Assembly: GCA_016720585.1 (NCBI GenBank)
Contig: JADKKH010000002.1
Location: forward strand, 372,001-436,000
Length of the DNA stretch: 64,000 nucleotides
DNA from: Chitinophagaceae bacterium
GTDB lineage: Bacteria > Bacteroidota > Bacteroidia > Chitinophagales > Chitinophagaceae
Reading direction: 5' to 3'
Below, piece after piece: positions 33,882 to 42,410 of the stretch; the first letter of the stretch is position 1; every line of letters begins with the position of its first letter. The notes beneath the pieces were generated by a model that worked only from the letters and a program-made list of their open reading frames with translations, was not told the DNA's origin and searched no databases. A program made the translations under genes and the position numbers.

Positions 33882-36019
33882 TATTTATATATTTTAAGCA
33901 ATTTAACTTCTTCTGCTGAAGCGGGGACAAAACTTATCGCCGTTCCGCCACCCGGTGCCAGCTTTAACCGTAAAGCTGTTTTATGGTCAACCAGAAATTT
34001 TTCAATAGTATATGCTTCTGGATTATTCTTCCAGTCAGCATTATCCCCATCCCGGTAGATGGTAGCCCTATATTTTTTTCCCTCTGTCAAAAAAGATAAA
34101 GGCGTAGAAAAACTTCTTCCATTTTCATCTGTCATGGCACCCAAAAACCAGGCTTCCTTTCCTTTGGCTTTCCGGGCCGTGATCACATAATCCCCGGGTT
34201 CAGCATCGAGTATTTTAGTGTCGTCCCAATCTACCGCCACATCTTTAATAAACTGAAAGGCATCCATGTGTGCTTCATAGTTTTCCGGCAGGTCGGCCGC
34301 CATTTGCAGGGGACTGAACATGGTAACGTACAATGCCAGCTGCTTGCATAAAGTGGTATGTATCTGTTCTTTCTTTGTGGAATCAAACTGGTTGAGTTTT
34401 ATCCGGAATAAACCTGGGGTATAATCCATGGGGCCACCCAGTAAACGTGTGAAAGCTAAAATCGTTTCATGCTCCGGCTTATTACCTTCACTCCAGGCAT
34501 TAAATTCATTTCCCCGAGCTGCTTCACAAGCTAAAAAATTCGGATAGGTTCTTTGCAAACCGGTGGGACGTACCGGCTCATGTGCATCCAGCATAATTTT
34601 ATAAGAGGCTGTTTTTTTCAACACCCTTTCATAATGTTTCACCATCCATTGCCCGTCATGGTGCTCTCCCCTTGGGATTATTCTGCCTACATAGCCTGTT
34701 TTTACCACGTCGTAACCAAACTGCTTCATGAAACGATATGCGGTATCCATATAGCGTTCATAATTAGTAACCGATGCCGATGTTTCATGGTGCATAATAA
34801 TTTTAACTCCCTTTGACGCTGCATAGTTTTGCAATTCTTTTAAATCAAAATCAGGGTAAGGCGTTACAAAATCAAATACATCTTCTTTCCATTGGCCAAA
34901 CCAGTCTTCCCAGCCAACATTCCAGCCTTCAACCAATACGCCGTCAAAGCCATTTCTGGAAGCAAAATCTATATACTTTTTTACATTAGCTGTTGTTGCG
35001 CCATGTCGTCCATGTGGCGATAAAGTGGAACCAGCCTGTGTACCACCATAGTCCCAGCTTGATTTACCGATATGCATCTCCCACCACACGCCTACCATTT
35101 TTTGTGGTTTTATCCAGGAAACATCTGTCAGCGTTGTGGGCTCATTCAGATTCAGAATTAATTTGGAAGAAAGAATTTCTGTTGCCTTATCACTTACAAT
35201 AATAGTTCTCCACGGAGTTACCGCCGGTGTTTGTAAATAAGCTTTATTACCCACGGCATCCGGAACAAGATGAGCTTGTAAAGTAAGATTGGATTTATCT
35301 ACCAACAGGTTCATCGCCGGATAATTAACCAGAGCCGCTTCATGTATGTTGATATATAAACCATCCGTGGATTTCATCATCAGCGGAGTTTGCACTGCAT
35401 TCTTGTCAAAAAATGTTTTTGCAGATATTTCCTGGCTCATAACGCTGCTGCTGGCATCCACCTCACTCAGTTTTGTGGTATTATACATGAATTCATTGGT
35501 ATCATAGTCGCCGGGAATCCAGAAAGTCTTATGATCGCCACTAACAGCAAACTGTGTTAATTCATCTGCAACTACAAAATGAGAAAGTTTGGGTTGTTGC
35601 GGAAATGAATAACGGAACCCAACCCCATCATTGAATACCCGAAAAATTATTTGTAACTGAATACCGGAACCGGTGCGTTCGGTTAATTTTACAATAAGTT
35701 GTTTGTAATTATTACGGATAGAACTTACTTCTCCCCAGACCGGTTTCCAGGATTCATTGGCAGCGGAAGAATCAATAGCCGATAAATCAAATTTTATCAA
35801 TGAAATATCCGGGGTTTTCAATTTTAGTCCCAATCCGGATTCAGCTATCACCGTTTTTCCTTTAAAGAAGATATGATATCCTATACTACCATCCGTGTGT
35901 TGCAAAAAACCCAGACGGATATTACCATCGGGTGAATTAAGGGAAATTACCTGGTCAGCATTTGCTGTCTGAATAAACCCGGTAAAAAGGATTACTATAA
36001 ATATTTTCCTGAATAACAT
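33881..36019 (-). CDS. Glycoside hydrolase family 97 (SusB-like alpha-glucosidase type)
   Basis: About 712 residues with signal peptide MLFRKIFIVILFTGFIQTANA. An N-terminal beta-sandwich is followed by the (beta/alpha)8 barrel (GFDGVLVEGWNVGWEDWF) and a C-terminal domain. Glutamates in IMHHETSA, LDAHEPVRPTG and EAARGNEF correspond in pattern to the catalytic and calcium-site glutamates of the inverting SusB group, not the retaining, aspartate-nucleophile group; this is from motif recall. It would release glucose from alpha-glucan oligosaccharides in the periplasm. A TTG at 36070 would add 17 residues before the signal; the ATG at 36019 is chosen. Confidence 0.9.
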   Translation of the reverse strand: MLFRKIFIVILFTGFIQTANADQVISLNSPDGNIRLGFLQHTDGSIGYHIFFKGKTVIAESGLGLKLKTPDISLIKFDLSAIDSSAANESWKPVWGEVSSIRNNYKQLIVKLTERTGSGIQLQIIFRVFNDGVGFRYSFPQQPKLSHFVVADELTQFAVSGDHKTFWIPGDYDTNEFMYNTTKLSEVDASSSVMSQEISAKTFFDKNAVQTPLMMKSTDGLYINIHEAALVNYPAMNLLVDKSNLTLQAHLVPDAVGNKAYLQTPAVTPWRTIIVSDKATEILSSKLILNLNEPTTLTDVSWIKPQKMVGVWWEMHIGKSSWDYGGTQAGSTLSPHGRHGATTANVKKYIDFASRNGFDGVLVEGWNVGWEDWFGQWKEDVFDFVTPYPDFDLKELQNYAASKGVKIIMHHETSASVTNYERYMDTAYRFMKQFGYDVVKTGYVGRIIPRGEHHDGQWMVKHYERVLKKTASYKIMLDAHEPVRPTGLQRTYPNFLACEAARGNEFNAWSEGNKPEHETILAFTRLLGGPMDYTPGLFRIKLNQFDSTKKEQIHTTLCKQLALYVTMFSPLQMAADLPENYEAHMDAFQFIKDVAVDWDDTKILDAEPGDYVITARKAKGKEAWFLGAMTDENGRSFSTPLSFLTEGKKYRATIYRDGDNADWKNNPEAYTIEKFLVDHKTALRLKLAPGGGTAISFVPASAEEVKLLKIYK

Positions 36020-36075
36020 GGCGCGCAATTTATGCCCTGAAGATAGGACTTTTGTGTAATAAGTACACAATGTAA

Positions 36076-36822
36076 TTATCTCTTCTCAAACAGCCACCAG
36101 TAGCGCTTCCGGGGCTTTACCTGGTAGTATTTATTGATGTAGTTTATAATATGTGTCATGGCTTCATCCACGCTGTCCGTAATAAGCACCAGGCTTGTAT
36201 CCTCTTTGGAAATGGTGCCCTGCGCGGCCATCCATTCAATAGTTTCTTCAAGTGGTTTATAATATTCTTTACCAAACAATACAATGGGAAAATTGGTAAC
36301 TGATTTTGTTTGCACCAGGGTCAGTATCTCAAACAATTCATCCATAGTGCCAAAGCCTCCCGGCATAATGATGAATGCATAAGAATATTTAACCAACAAC
36401 ACTTTTCGGACAAAAAAATGTTCAAACGTTACTGATTTTTGTACATAAGGATTTATCTTTTGTTCAAAAGGCAACTGAATATTACAGCCAATTGATTTGC
36501 CACTATTTTCAAAAGCACCCCGGTTTGCCGCTTCCATAATACCCGGACCGCCGCCGGTCATGGTGGTAAATCCAGATTCGGCAATTCGTTTTCCGAGTTC
36601 TCTTGCCTTGATATAGTACGGATGGTCCTCTTTGTATCTTGCCGATCCAAATACGGTAATACTGGGACCAATAAAATGCAGGCTCCTGAATCCTTTGATG
36701 AACTGCCAGAAAACACGCCAGGCAAAGCCCAATTCATAGCTGCGGCTTTTAGGCCCATCCAGGTAAACTTGCTCCTTCGAAGGAATGATCATACTGCCGG
36801 GTAATTTCGCGGATGCTTCCAT
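36076..36822 (-). CDS. LOG family (TIGR00730) nucleotide 5'-monophosphate nucleosidase-like protein
   Basis: About 248 residues of the LOG/TIGR00730 Rossmann-fold family, with the signature GGGPGIMEAANRGAFE and PGGFGTMDELFEILT. Family members hydrolyse nucleoside 5'-monophosphates to base and ribose 5-phosphate; the plant relative activates cytokinins. The ATG at 36822 is preferred to a TTG at 36855. It diverges from the exonuclease III gene, with starts only 40 nt apart. Confidence 0.9.
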   Translation of the reverse strand: MEASAKLPGSMIIPSKEQVYLDGPKSRSYELGFAWRVFWQFIKGFRSLHFIGPSITVFGSARYKEDHPYYIKARELGKRIAESGFTTMTGGGPGIMEAANRGAFENSGKSIGCNIQLPFEQKINPYVQKSVTFEHFFVRKVLLVKYSYAFIIMPGGFGTMDELFEILTLVQTKSVTNFPIVLFGKEYYKPLEETIEWMAAQGTISKEDTSLVLITDSVDEAMTHIINYINKYYQVKPRKRYWWLFEKR

Positions 36823-36862
36823 AGTTAAATGTAAATTGCTTTCCAAATTAAACAATTATACA

Positions 36863-37630
36863 ATGCGTATTGTAAGTTATAATGTAAATGGCATCCGGGC
36901 CGCTATTAAAAAGGGGTTTATAGAATGGCTGAAAACAAACCCGGCAGATGTGATTTGTGTACAGGAAACCAAAGCGGTAAAGGATGATGTAGACCATAAA
37001 CTATTTTCAGACCTAGGTTACTATAACTACTGGTATAGTGCAAAAAAAAGGGGATACAGCGGTGTGGCCGTATTTACAAAAATAAAACCAGATCATGTAG
37101 AATACGGAAATGGTCATGGCCCCAGTGACGATGAAGGCCGGGTTATTCAGCTCGATTTTGGTGATGTCAGGCTGATCAATGCCTATTTCCCCTCCGGAAC
37201 CAGCGGGGAGGAACGACAGGGTTTTAAATACAAATGGCTGGATGAATTTTATTCCTGGGTTACCAAACTAAAAAAGAAAAAGCCAAAGCTCATATTGTGC
37301 GGTGATTATAATATTGCACATCATGAAATAGATATCCATGACCCCAAAGGAAATAAAAAGTCTTCCGGATTTTTACCCGAAGAACGGGAATGGATGACAA
37401 AATTTTTAGACAACGGATGGGTTGATACATTCCGGAAATTTCACGCGGAACCACACCGCTACAGCTGGTGGAGTCAGCGGTTTCCAACAGTGCGCCTGCA
37501 AAACAAAGGCTGGCGTATTGATTACATTACGGTAACCACCTCACTGGAAAAGAATTTGAAGGATGCAGAGATATATCCTGATGTAAAGCATAGTGACCAT
37601 TGCCCCGTCTTCCTGGATGTAAAATTATAA
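36863..37630 (+). CDS. xth: Exodeoxyribonuclease III (AP endonuclease)
   Basis: A 255-residue exonuclease-endonuclease-phosphatase enzyme for abasic-site repair. It begins MRIVSYNVNGIRAAIKKG, with the metal-binding glutamate in CVQETKAVKDD, the GDYNIAH active-site Asp-Asn pair and the terminal SDHCPVF. Length is standard. An upstream ATG at 36785 would overlap the divergent gene's coding region and is unlikely. Confidence 0.95.
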   Translation: MRIVSYNVNGIRAAIKKGFIEWLKTNPADVICVQETKAVKDDVDHKLFSDLGYYNYWYSAKKRGYSGVAVFTKIKPDHVEYGNGHGPSDDEGRVIQLDFGDVRLINAYFPSGTSGEERQGFKYKWLDEFYSWVTKLKKKKPKLILCGDYNIAHHEIDIHDPKGNKKSSGFLPEEREWMTKFLDNGWVDTFRKFHAEPHRYSWWSQRFPTVRLQNKGWRIDYITVTTSLEKNLKDAEIYPDVKHSDHCPVFLDVKL

Positions 37631-37635
37631 TCTGT

Positions 37636-37941
37636 ATGATTATTTATAATGTGACTATAAAAGTTGAACATTCCATTGCTGGCAAATGGCTGGACTGGTT
37701 AAAAGATGAACATATTCCTGAAATTATTGCCACTGGTTGTTTTACCCATGCGGTCATCCTGCACCTGGTAGAAGCAGATGATGCAGAAGGTATCACGTAT
37801 GCCGTACAGTACCATGCACCAAATAAATACCAGTATGATCAATACATAGAAAAATATTCCGTTGAGATGCGGAAGAAAGGAACTGAAAAATGGGGTAGTC
37901 AATTCATAGCATTTCGCTCGGTCATGCAGGTTGTGAATTGA
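37636..37941 (+). CDS. DUF4286 family protein
   Basis: A 101-residue ferredoxin-like-fold protein of the DUF4286 family: MIIYNVTIKVEHSIAGKWLDWLKDEHIPEI, with the SVEMRKKGTEKWGSQFIAFRS end. It starts five nucleotides after the exonuclease III stop, so it shares that transcript. Function is unknown. An in-frame ATG at 37600 lies inside the xth gene. Confidence 0.82.
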   Translation: MIIYNVTIKVEHSIAGKWLDWLKDEHIPEIIATGCFTHAVILHLVEADDAEGITYAVQYHAPNKYQYDQYIEKYSVEMRKKGTEKWGSQFIAFRSVMQVVN

Positions 37942-38170
37942 TTGTGCAAAAGATTTATTTTTATTTTATTAGTGCCGAAACAAGGGTACTTTCCTTTCAA
38001 ACCCGCTACAGACAAGGATTTCCTATGTATCCTACAAAACGCAATACTGGTAAGGGTTTCAACGATTCATTGTTTCTCTATTCCACTTTCCCCCAAGGGC
38101 ATTTTCCCTCAAAACCTTGTCCCATGCGGTTTAGGGCTTATTAGAAAATATCGAAAAATAAATAAAAAAT

Positions 38171-38200
38171 TTTGCCGGAATAAAAAAGCCTATAAATTTG
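38171..38200 (+). promoter_or_regulatory. Promoter of the HU gene (TTTG-N18-TAAATTTG)
   Basis: TTTG at 38171-38174 and TAAATTTG at 38193-38200 match the Bacteroidota consensus, 34 nt before the start codon. The spacer is 18 nt, slightly short. Confidence 0.65.
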
Positions 38201-38233
38201 TTGCTGTTACCATAACATAAAAAAATACAAATC

Positions 38234-38503
38234 ATGAACAAAGCTGAGTTAATCGCAAAACTTGCCGATGATGCCGGCATCACAAAAACACAAGCCAATG
38301 CTTCTTTAGATTCTTTTGTAGAAGCGGTTACAAAAACATTAAAAGGTGGTGGTAAAGTTACCCTGGTTGGCTTTGGTACATTCTCTGTATCCAAAAGAGC
38401 CGCACGCAACGGCCGCAATCCTCAAACCGGCGAAGTAATTAAAATCAAAGCAAGAAAAGTTGCTAAATTCAAAGCAGGTAAAGAACTGGCCAGCAAAATG
38501 TAA
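38234..38503 (+). CDS. HU family DNA-binding protein
   Basis: 89 residues. MNKAELIAKLADDAGITKTQA is the helical dimerisation part, followed by GGKVTLVGFGTFSVSKRAARNGRNPQTGEVIKIKA with the basic DNA-binding arm. Histone-like nucleoid protein, single gene with its own promoter and terminator. The preceding gap (37942-38233) holds no other gene I can support. Confidence 0.95.
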   Translation: MNKAELIAKLADDAGITKTQANASLDSFVEAVTKTLKGGGKVTLVGFGTFSVSKRAARNGRNPQTGEVIKIKARKVAKFKAGKELASKM

Positions 38504-38523
38504 TTACCCCATGTACAGCATTA

Positions 38524-38562
38524 GAAAGCTCCATCCCGCTAAAAGCCGGACGGAGTTTTTTT
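38524..38562 (+). terminator. Terminator of the HU gene
   Basis: An imperfect stem (AAGCTCCATCC with GGACGGAGTT) around CGCTAAAAGCC is followed by a run of nine T. Confidence 0.75.
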
Positions 38563-38618
38563 TAAGGGGACAAATTTTAAACTAATTTTACTTTTTTACT
38601 TTTTAAAAATCAATAGTT

Positions 38619-38750
38619 ATGGGAAGAGGAGATAAAAAAACAGCCAAGGGAAAACGTTTTAAAGGTTCTTTTGGAAAAAGCAGGCCTGTGACGAAAAGTC
38701 CGGCCAAAAAAGCGGCTGCTAAGAAAGCGGCTACTAAAAAGAGTAAATAA
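38619..38750 (+). CDS. 30S ribosomal protein THX (small basic protein)
   Basis: A 43-residue ORF encoding MGRGDKKTAKGKRFKGSFGK followed by SRPVTKSPAKKAAAKKAAT and KKSK. The first half matches the THX family (GRGDKKTAKGKRFKGSYGKSRP pattern), a small basic 30S subunit protein first seen in Thermus. The lysine/alanine-rich tail is typical of Bacteroidota versions. It is too short for ordinary ORF calling. Confidence 0.85.
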   Translation: MGRGDKKTAKGKRFKGSFGKSRPVTKSPAKKAAAKKAATKKSK

Positions 38751-38766
38751 GTGGAAGGTAAATAAG

Positions 38767-38808
38767 GTATATAAGGTGCTTTAATAAACCAATATATACC
38801 TTATATAC
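38767..38808. repeat. Inverted repeat GTATATAAGGT/ACCTTATATAC
   Basis: Perfect 11-bp arms at 38767-38777 and 38798-38808 around 20 nt, between the convergent THX and pdxH genes; possibly a weak bidirectional terminator. ACTTTATATACTTA follows as a partial copy of the arm. Confidence 0.55.
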
Positions 38809-38824
38809 TTTATATACTTATCCA

Positions 38825-39469
38825 TCAGGGCGCAAGCCGTTCTATTTTCCAATTTCCACTATCATCCAGTGTGTATTGTAATCTGTCATGGAGGCGACTG
38901 GGCCGACCCTGCCAGAATTCTATGATCACGGGCTTTACGATAAAACCTCCCCAATGTTCCGGCCGTTTAATATTTTCTTTTTTTAGTTCCTTTCGTAGTT
39001 TCTTGTAATGCTTGTCTAGCCATTTCCTGCTTTCAATTATCTGGCTTTGAGGAGAAACCATGGCGCCTAACTGGCTGGCTTCCGGTCTTGTAGAAAAATA
39101 GGTATCGCTGGCTTCGGAATTTAGCTTCTGCACCAAACCGGTAATGCGAACCTGACGTTCCATTTCTTTCCAGAAAAAAACAAGACAGGCTTTGGGGTTT
39201 TCGGCAAGTTGCTGCCCCTTGAAACTTTGATAATTCGTGTAAAAAGTAAATCCTGCCGGGCTAAACTCTTTTAATAAAACAATCCTGGCTGAAGGTATAC
39301 CATCCTGCGAAGCCGTAGCCAGGGTCATGGCATTCACTTCATCAATTTTGGAAGCAAGAGCTTGTTTCCACCATTTGGCAAATTGCTGAATAGGATCGCT
39401 ATGGATTTTTTTCTCCAGCAACTTTTTCTGCGAATAGTTCTTCCGGATGTTTGCAATACTCTTTGCCAT
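38825..39469 (-). CDS. pdxH: Pyridoxamine 5'-phosphate oxidase
   Basis: A 214-residue FMN enzyme making pyridoxal 5'-phosphate. Family signature segments are NAMTLATASQDGIPSARIVLLKEF, TNYQSFKGQQLAENPKACLVFFW and RPASQLGAMVSPQSQ-like, plus the C-terminal EFWQGRPSRLHDRLQY. It begins at MAKSIANIRKNYSQKKL. It lies downstream of the coiled-coil and pyrH genes on the same strand, though the 105-nt gap leaves co-transcription open. Confidence 0.94.
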   Translation of the reverse strand: MAKSIANIRKNYSQKKLLEKKIHSDPIQQFAKWWKQALASKIDEVNAMTLATASQDGIPSARIVLLKEFSPAGFTFYTNYQSFKGQQLAENPKACLVFFWKEMERQVRITGLVQKLNSEASDTYFSTRPEASQLGAMVSPQSQIIESRKWLDKHYKKLRKELKKENIKRPEHWGGFIVKPVIIEFWQGRPSRLHDRLQYTLDDSGNWKIERLAP

Positions 39470-39574
39470 ATACTAAACCTTGAATTACAAAGGTAACGGC
39501 TCATGCCTTCCTTACTATAAAAATTGATTTCCGGAAAAATTATGGATTGAATAACATGGATCCGGGATAATGTA

Positions 39575-40588
39575 TCAGTGCTGCGATTGCTTTTTGGCCA
39601 GCTCGTCCCGCTCTTCTGAAATAACATTCAGCATACTTTCGAGCTCCCCAACTCTTTTTAACTGGCTTTCCAGTTTTTTATTGGCATCGGCAACGGCCTG
39701 CATATCGTTATTCAGTTCCTCCAGGTAAGCCACCCGTTTTTGCAGTTGCTGCCTTTGAAAATTTGCTTCCCGCAGTTTTTCCCCGGTTTCATTCAGATCT
39801 GCCTCTAATTGCTGGTTATCGGTAATAACAGCATGATATTTTCTTTTTTGTTCATCAAAGTCCCCGGTGATTTTTGCGTAACCCTCTTTCAGATCTTCGT
39901 ATTCCAGGTTGATCCTTTTTGATGCATTGATCTGGCTTTCCAGTTTCTGTATTTTATCCTGCAACACATTGAATTCATTATAAGCACTGTCGATCATGGA
40001 GGTCATCTCACTGGTCAGATGCTCTTTCTGGCGGGTATTGTGGATCTCCTTTTCCTTCTGCGACAGCATGAATTTCAAATCATCCACCTGGCCGGTTAGT
40101 TCCTCATTTATTTTCTGTATTTCCTTTTGCCTTTCTTCGGTTTCCTTTACAATATCAATCTGACCCAGCAACAGATTGATTTTCTCATTATGTTCCAGTA
40201 AGCCGGTTTGCGCCCTCTTTAATTGTTCAATATAATCAGGCTGCTCTTTTTCAATAGCCGGGGTGGATTTTTGTAATGCTTCTATTTCCGATTTCAACTT
40301 TTTATTCAGCTTCCGCATTTCATCGGCCTCAATAGAATTTATTGAATTGTTTTCTTCCGCTTCTTCAAGTCTTTTCCGTACCTGGGTAAGCTCCTTATCT
40401 TTCAGTTCCGTATCATTAAAATAGCGGAGCTTCCATTCTTCCAGGTTTTTGGAAATTTTTTCTGCTTCCATCGGCGTATGCTTCATACTCTTACGGCTGG
40501 TAATGAAGAAATGGATGGTAATGCCCAGGACGATGGCTCCCAGCATTAACACAATGATCTCAATAATGGAAAGAGATAGACTAGCCAT
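39575..40588 (-). CDS. Membrane-anchored coiled-coil protein
   Basis: 337 residues: one N-terminal membrane helix (IIEIIVLMLGAIVLGITIHFF) and then an almost continuous coiled coil rich in E, K, Q and L from about residue 40 to the end. No family was recognised. Long anchored coiled coils often act as spacers or scaffolds at the envelope; here that is only a guess. It sits downstream of pyrH. Confidence 0.75.
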   Translation of the reverse strand: MASLSLSIIEIIVLMLGAIVLGITIHFFITSRKSMKHTPMEAEKISKNLEEWKLRYFNDTELKDKELTQVRKRLEEAEENNSINSIEADEMRKLNKKLKSEIEALQKSTPAIEKEQPDYIEQLKRAQTGLLEHNEKINLLLGQIDIVKETEERQKEIQKINEELTGQVDDLKFMLSQKEKEIHNTRQKEHLTSEMTSMIDSAYNEFNVLQDKIQKLESQINASKRINLEYEDLKEGYAKITGDFDEQKRKYHAVITDNQQLEADLNETGEKLREANFQRQQLQKRVAYLEELNNDMQAVADANKKLESQLKRVGELESMLNVISEERDELAKKQSQH

Positions 40589-40717
40589 AGCAGAAACGTT
40601 CGGTTAAACTATTAAAAAGTGAGGAGATAGTAATTAATAGTTTTTCACAAATAGAAAAATTGGATGGTGCAAGATAGTAGTTCCTGCAAATAGAAGAATA
40701 GCAAAAATACGTAGGAA

Positions 40718-41431
40718 TTATCCCCTTACCAGTGTCCCGATTTTTTCTCCGGTAACCACCCGGCGTAGATTATCCGGTTTGTTCATATCAAAAACAATAA
40801 TGGGCAAATTATTTTCCATACACAAGGTAAAGGCGGTCATGTCCATAACACGGAGGTTTTGCGAAAGACATTCCTGGAAAGTGATAACATTGTATTTGGT
40901 GGCTGAAGCGTCCTTTTCCGGATCGGCAGAATAAACGCCATCCACCCGGGTGCCCTTTAAAATTACGTCTGCATTTATTTCAATGGCCCTGAGCGATCCT
41001 GCCGTATCTGTTGTAAAGTAGGGGTTGCCGGTTCCTGCACCAAAAATTACCACCCGCCCTTTTTCTACGTGGCGGATAGCCCGGCGACGGATATAAGGCT
41101 CTGCAATCTGTTCCATTTTAATAGCACTTTGAAGCCGGGTATATACGCCCACTTTCTCCAAACCGGCCTGTAAAGCCATCCCATTGATAACCGTGGCCAG
41201 CATTCCCATATAGTCGCCGTGTGCTCTTTCAATTCCTGTTTCGGCTTCATTCATGCCCCTGTAAATATTACCTCCGCCAATAACAATAGCCACCTGAACC
41301 CCTAAATCTGTAATAGATTTAATATCATGGGCATATTGGTTGATAACATCCGTATCAAAACCAAAACTTTTATTACCCATTAATGCTTCACCAGAAAGTT
41401 TGAGGAGGATTCGTTTGTACTTAGGTAACAT
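40718..41431 (-). CDS. pyrH: UMP kinase
   Basis: A 237-residue amino-acid-kinase-fold enzyme phosphorylating UMP to UDP. LLKLSGEALMG, VVIGGGNIYRG and GTGNPYFTTDTAGSLRAIE are characteristic. Conserved in length. In many bacteria it follows tsf and precedes frr; here a methyltransferase gene lies between tsf and pyrH, and a coiled-coil gene takes the place of frr. Confidence 0.96.
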   Translation of the reverse strand: MLPKYKRILLKLSGEALMGNKSFGFDTDVINQYAHDIKSITDLGVQVAIVIGGGNIYRGMNEAETGIERAHGDYMGMLATVINGMALQAGLEKVGVYTRLQSAIKMEQIAEPYIRRRAIRHVEKGRVVIFGAGTGNPYFTTDTAGSLRAIEINADVILKGTRVDGVYSADPEKDASATKYNVITFQECLSQNLRVMDMTAFTLCMENNLPIIVFDMNKPDNLRRVVTGEKIGTLVRG

Positions 41432-41505
41432 GGGAGCGTATTTTTCGGGGCGAAGATAAGGATTTGGCTCCCTATCCCGATTGCTATTGGTCCTAAAGAA
41501 GGATT

Positions 41506-42342
41506 TTATTGTTTAATTGCCCGGATACTGTACACCATGGGAATCTTTCCTTCCATGCCCTTAATCTGCCATTGCCCTTTTGATGTTTCCACAGAATTGG
41601 TAAAATTTGAATAGGGTGAATACATAAATTCATTGAACTGCTGTATCTGCAATCCCTGTTTTATCAGAGCATTCAGCAGTTCGCTTGTGCTATGGTTCCA
41701 GCTATATTCTTTTCCTTTTATATCTGCATTCCGATCCGTATAAGTGCCATAATTCTCCGTAACAATCAACTCACGGTTTTCATAATAATATTGAATATGC
41801 GTAAAGGCATCATCAAACATCCAGACAACAGGATGAAAATCGGCCATGTAAAATATACCGCCAGGTTTCAGGTAATAAGCAATGATGGCAGCCCATTTAT
41901 CCAGGTCGGGTAGCCAGCCGATAGTGCCATAGGAGGTGAAGACGATGTCAAAAGCGGCCTCCTCAAACCCCTCCGCTGGAGGGGCTTTAGACTCCGTAAA
42001 TTCAGGATGCAGATCATATACGTTAGCACAAATAAATCTTGCTTTAAGCTTCAATTCATCATTCAGTTGCTTTGCTTCTTTGATGGCCTCATCAGATAAA
42101 TCAACCCCGGTTACATCAGCCCCCAACCTTGCCCAGTTCAGGCTATCCATTCCAAAGTGACATTGCAGGTGGAGCATTTTCTTTCCAGCTACATCACCCA
42201 ACTCATTTAATTCAATTGGGGTTAATACATTTTCCCCGGCTTTAAAGCCTTTGAGGTTATAAAAAGCAGAATCCTTGTGAACAGCGGTCCGCTGGTTCCA
42301 GAGATGTTTGTTTGCGTCGAAGTATTGATTATAATTTTCCAT
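41506..42342 (-). CDS. Class I SAM-dependent methyltransferase with repeat-encoded insert
   Basis: About 278 residues with a Rossmann SAM-binding motif in the form KMLHLQCHFGMDSLNWARLG followed by VTGVDLSDEAI, and post-motif FDIVFTSYGTIGWLPDLDKW. The substrate is unknown. The segment ESKAPPAEGFEEA, just before FDIVF, is encoded by a 39-bp CCCCTCC/GGAGGGG palindrome matching others in the window. The ATG at 42342 is preferred to a TTG three codons upstream. It lies between tsf and pyrH, after the tsf terminator. Confidence 0.87.
   Translation of the reverse strand: MENYNQYFDANKHLWNQRTAVHKDSAFYNLKGFKAGENVLTPIELNELGDVAGKKMLHLQCHFGMDSLNWARLGADVTGVDLSDEAIKEAKQLNDELKLKARFICANVYDLHPEFTESKAPPAEGFEEAAFDIVFTSYGTIGWLPDLDKWAAIIAYYLKPGGIFYMADFHPVVWMFDDAFTHIQYYYENRELIVTENYGTYTDRNADIKGKEYSWNHSTSELLNALIKQGLQIQQFNEFMYSPYSNFTNSVETSKGQWQIKGMEGKIPMVYSIRAIKQ
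41957..41995. repeat. In-frame palindromic element inside the methyltransferase gene
   Basis: 39 bp, exactly 13 codons: GCCTCCTCAAA, then CCCCTCC-GCT-GGAGGGG (41968-41984), then CTTTAGACTCC. It is a single-hairpin copy of the element seen at 5.6, 29.6 and 44.8 kb, lying just before a conserved methyltransferase strand. Confidence 0.75.
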
Positions 42343-42356
42343 GTTGAACAAAAATA

Positions 42357-42387
42357 AAAAAAGCGTCTGGCCTGAGGCAAGACGCTT
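42357..42387 (-). terminator. Terminator of the ribosomal/tsf operon
   Basis: On the minus strand AAGCGTCT pairs with AGACGCTT around TGCCTCAGGCC and is followed by a T-rich tract, directly after tsf. Confidence 0.85.
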
Positions 42388-42410
42388 ACTAATATAGTTA
42401 ATATTATTAT

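Noticed and set aside
37942..38220. Small overlapping frames before the HU gene
   Set aside because: Two frames overlap, neither resembles a protein, and the region contains the HU promoter.
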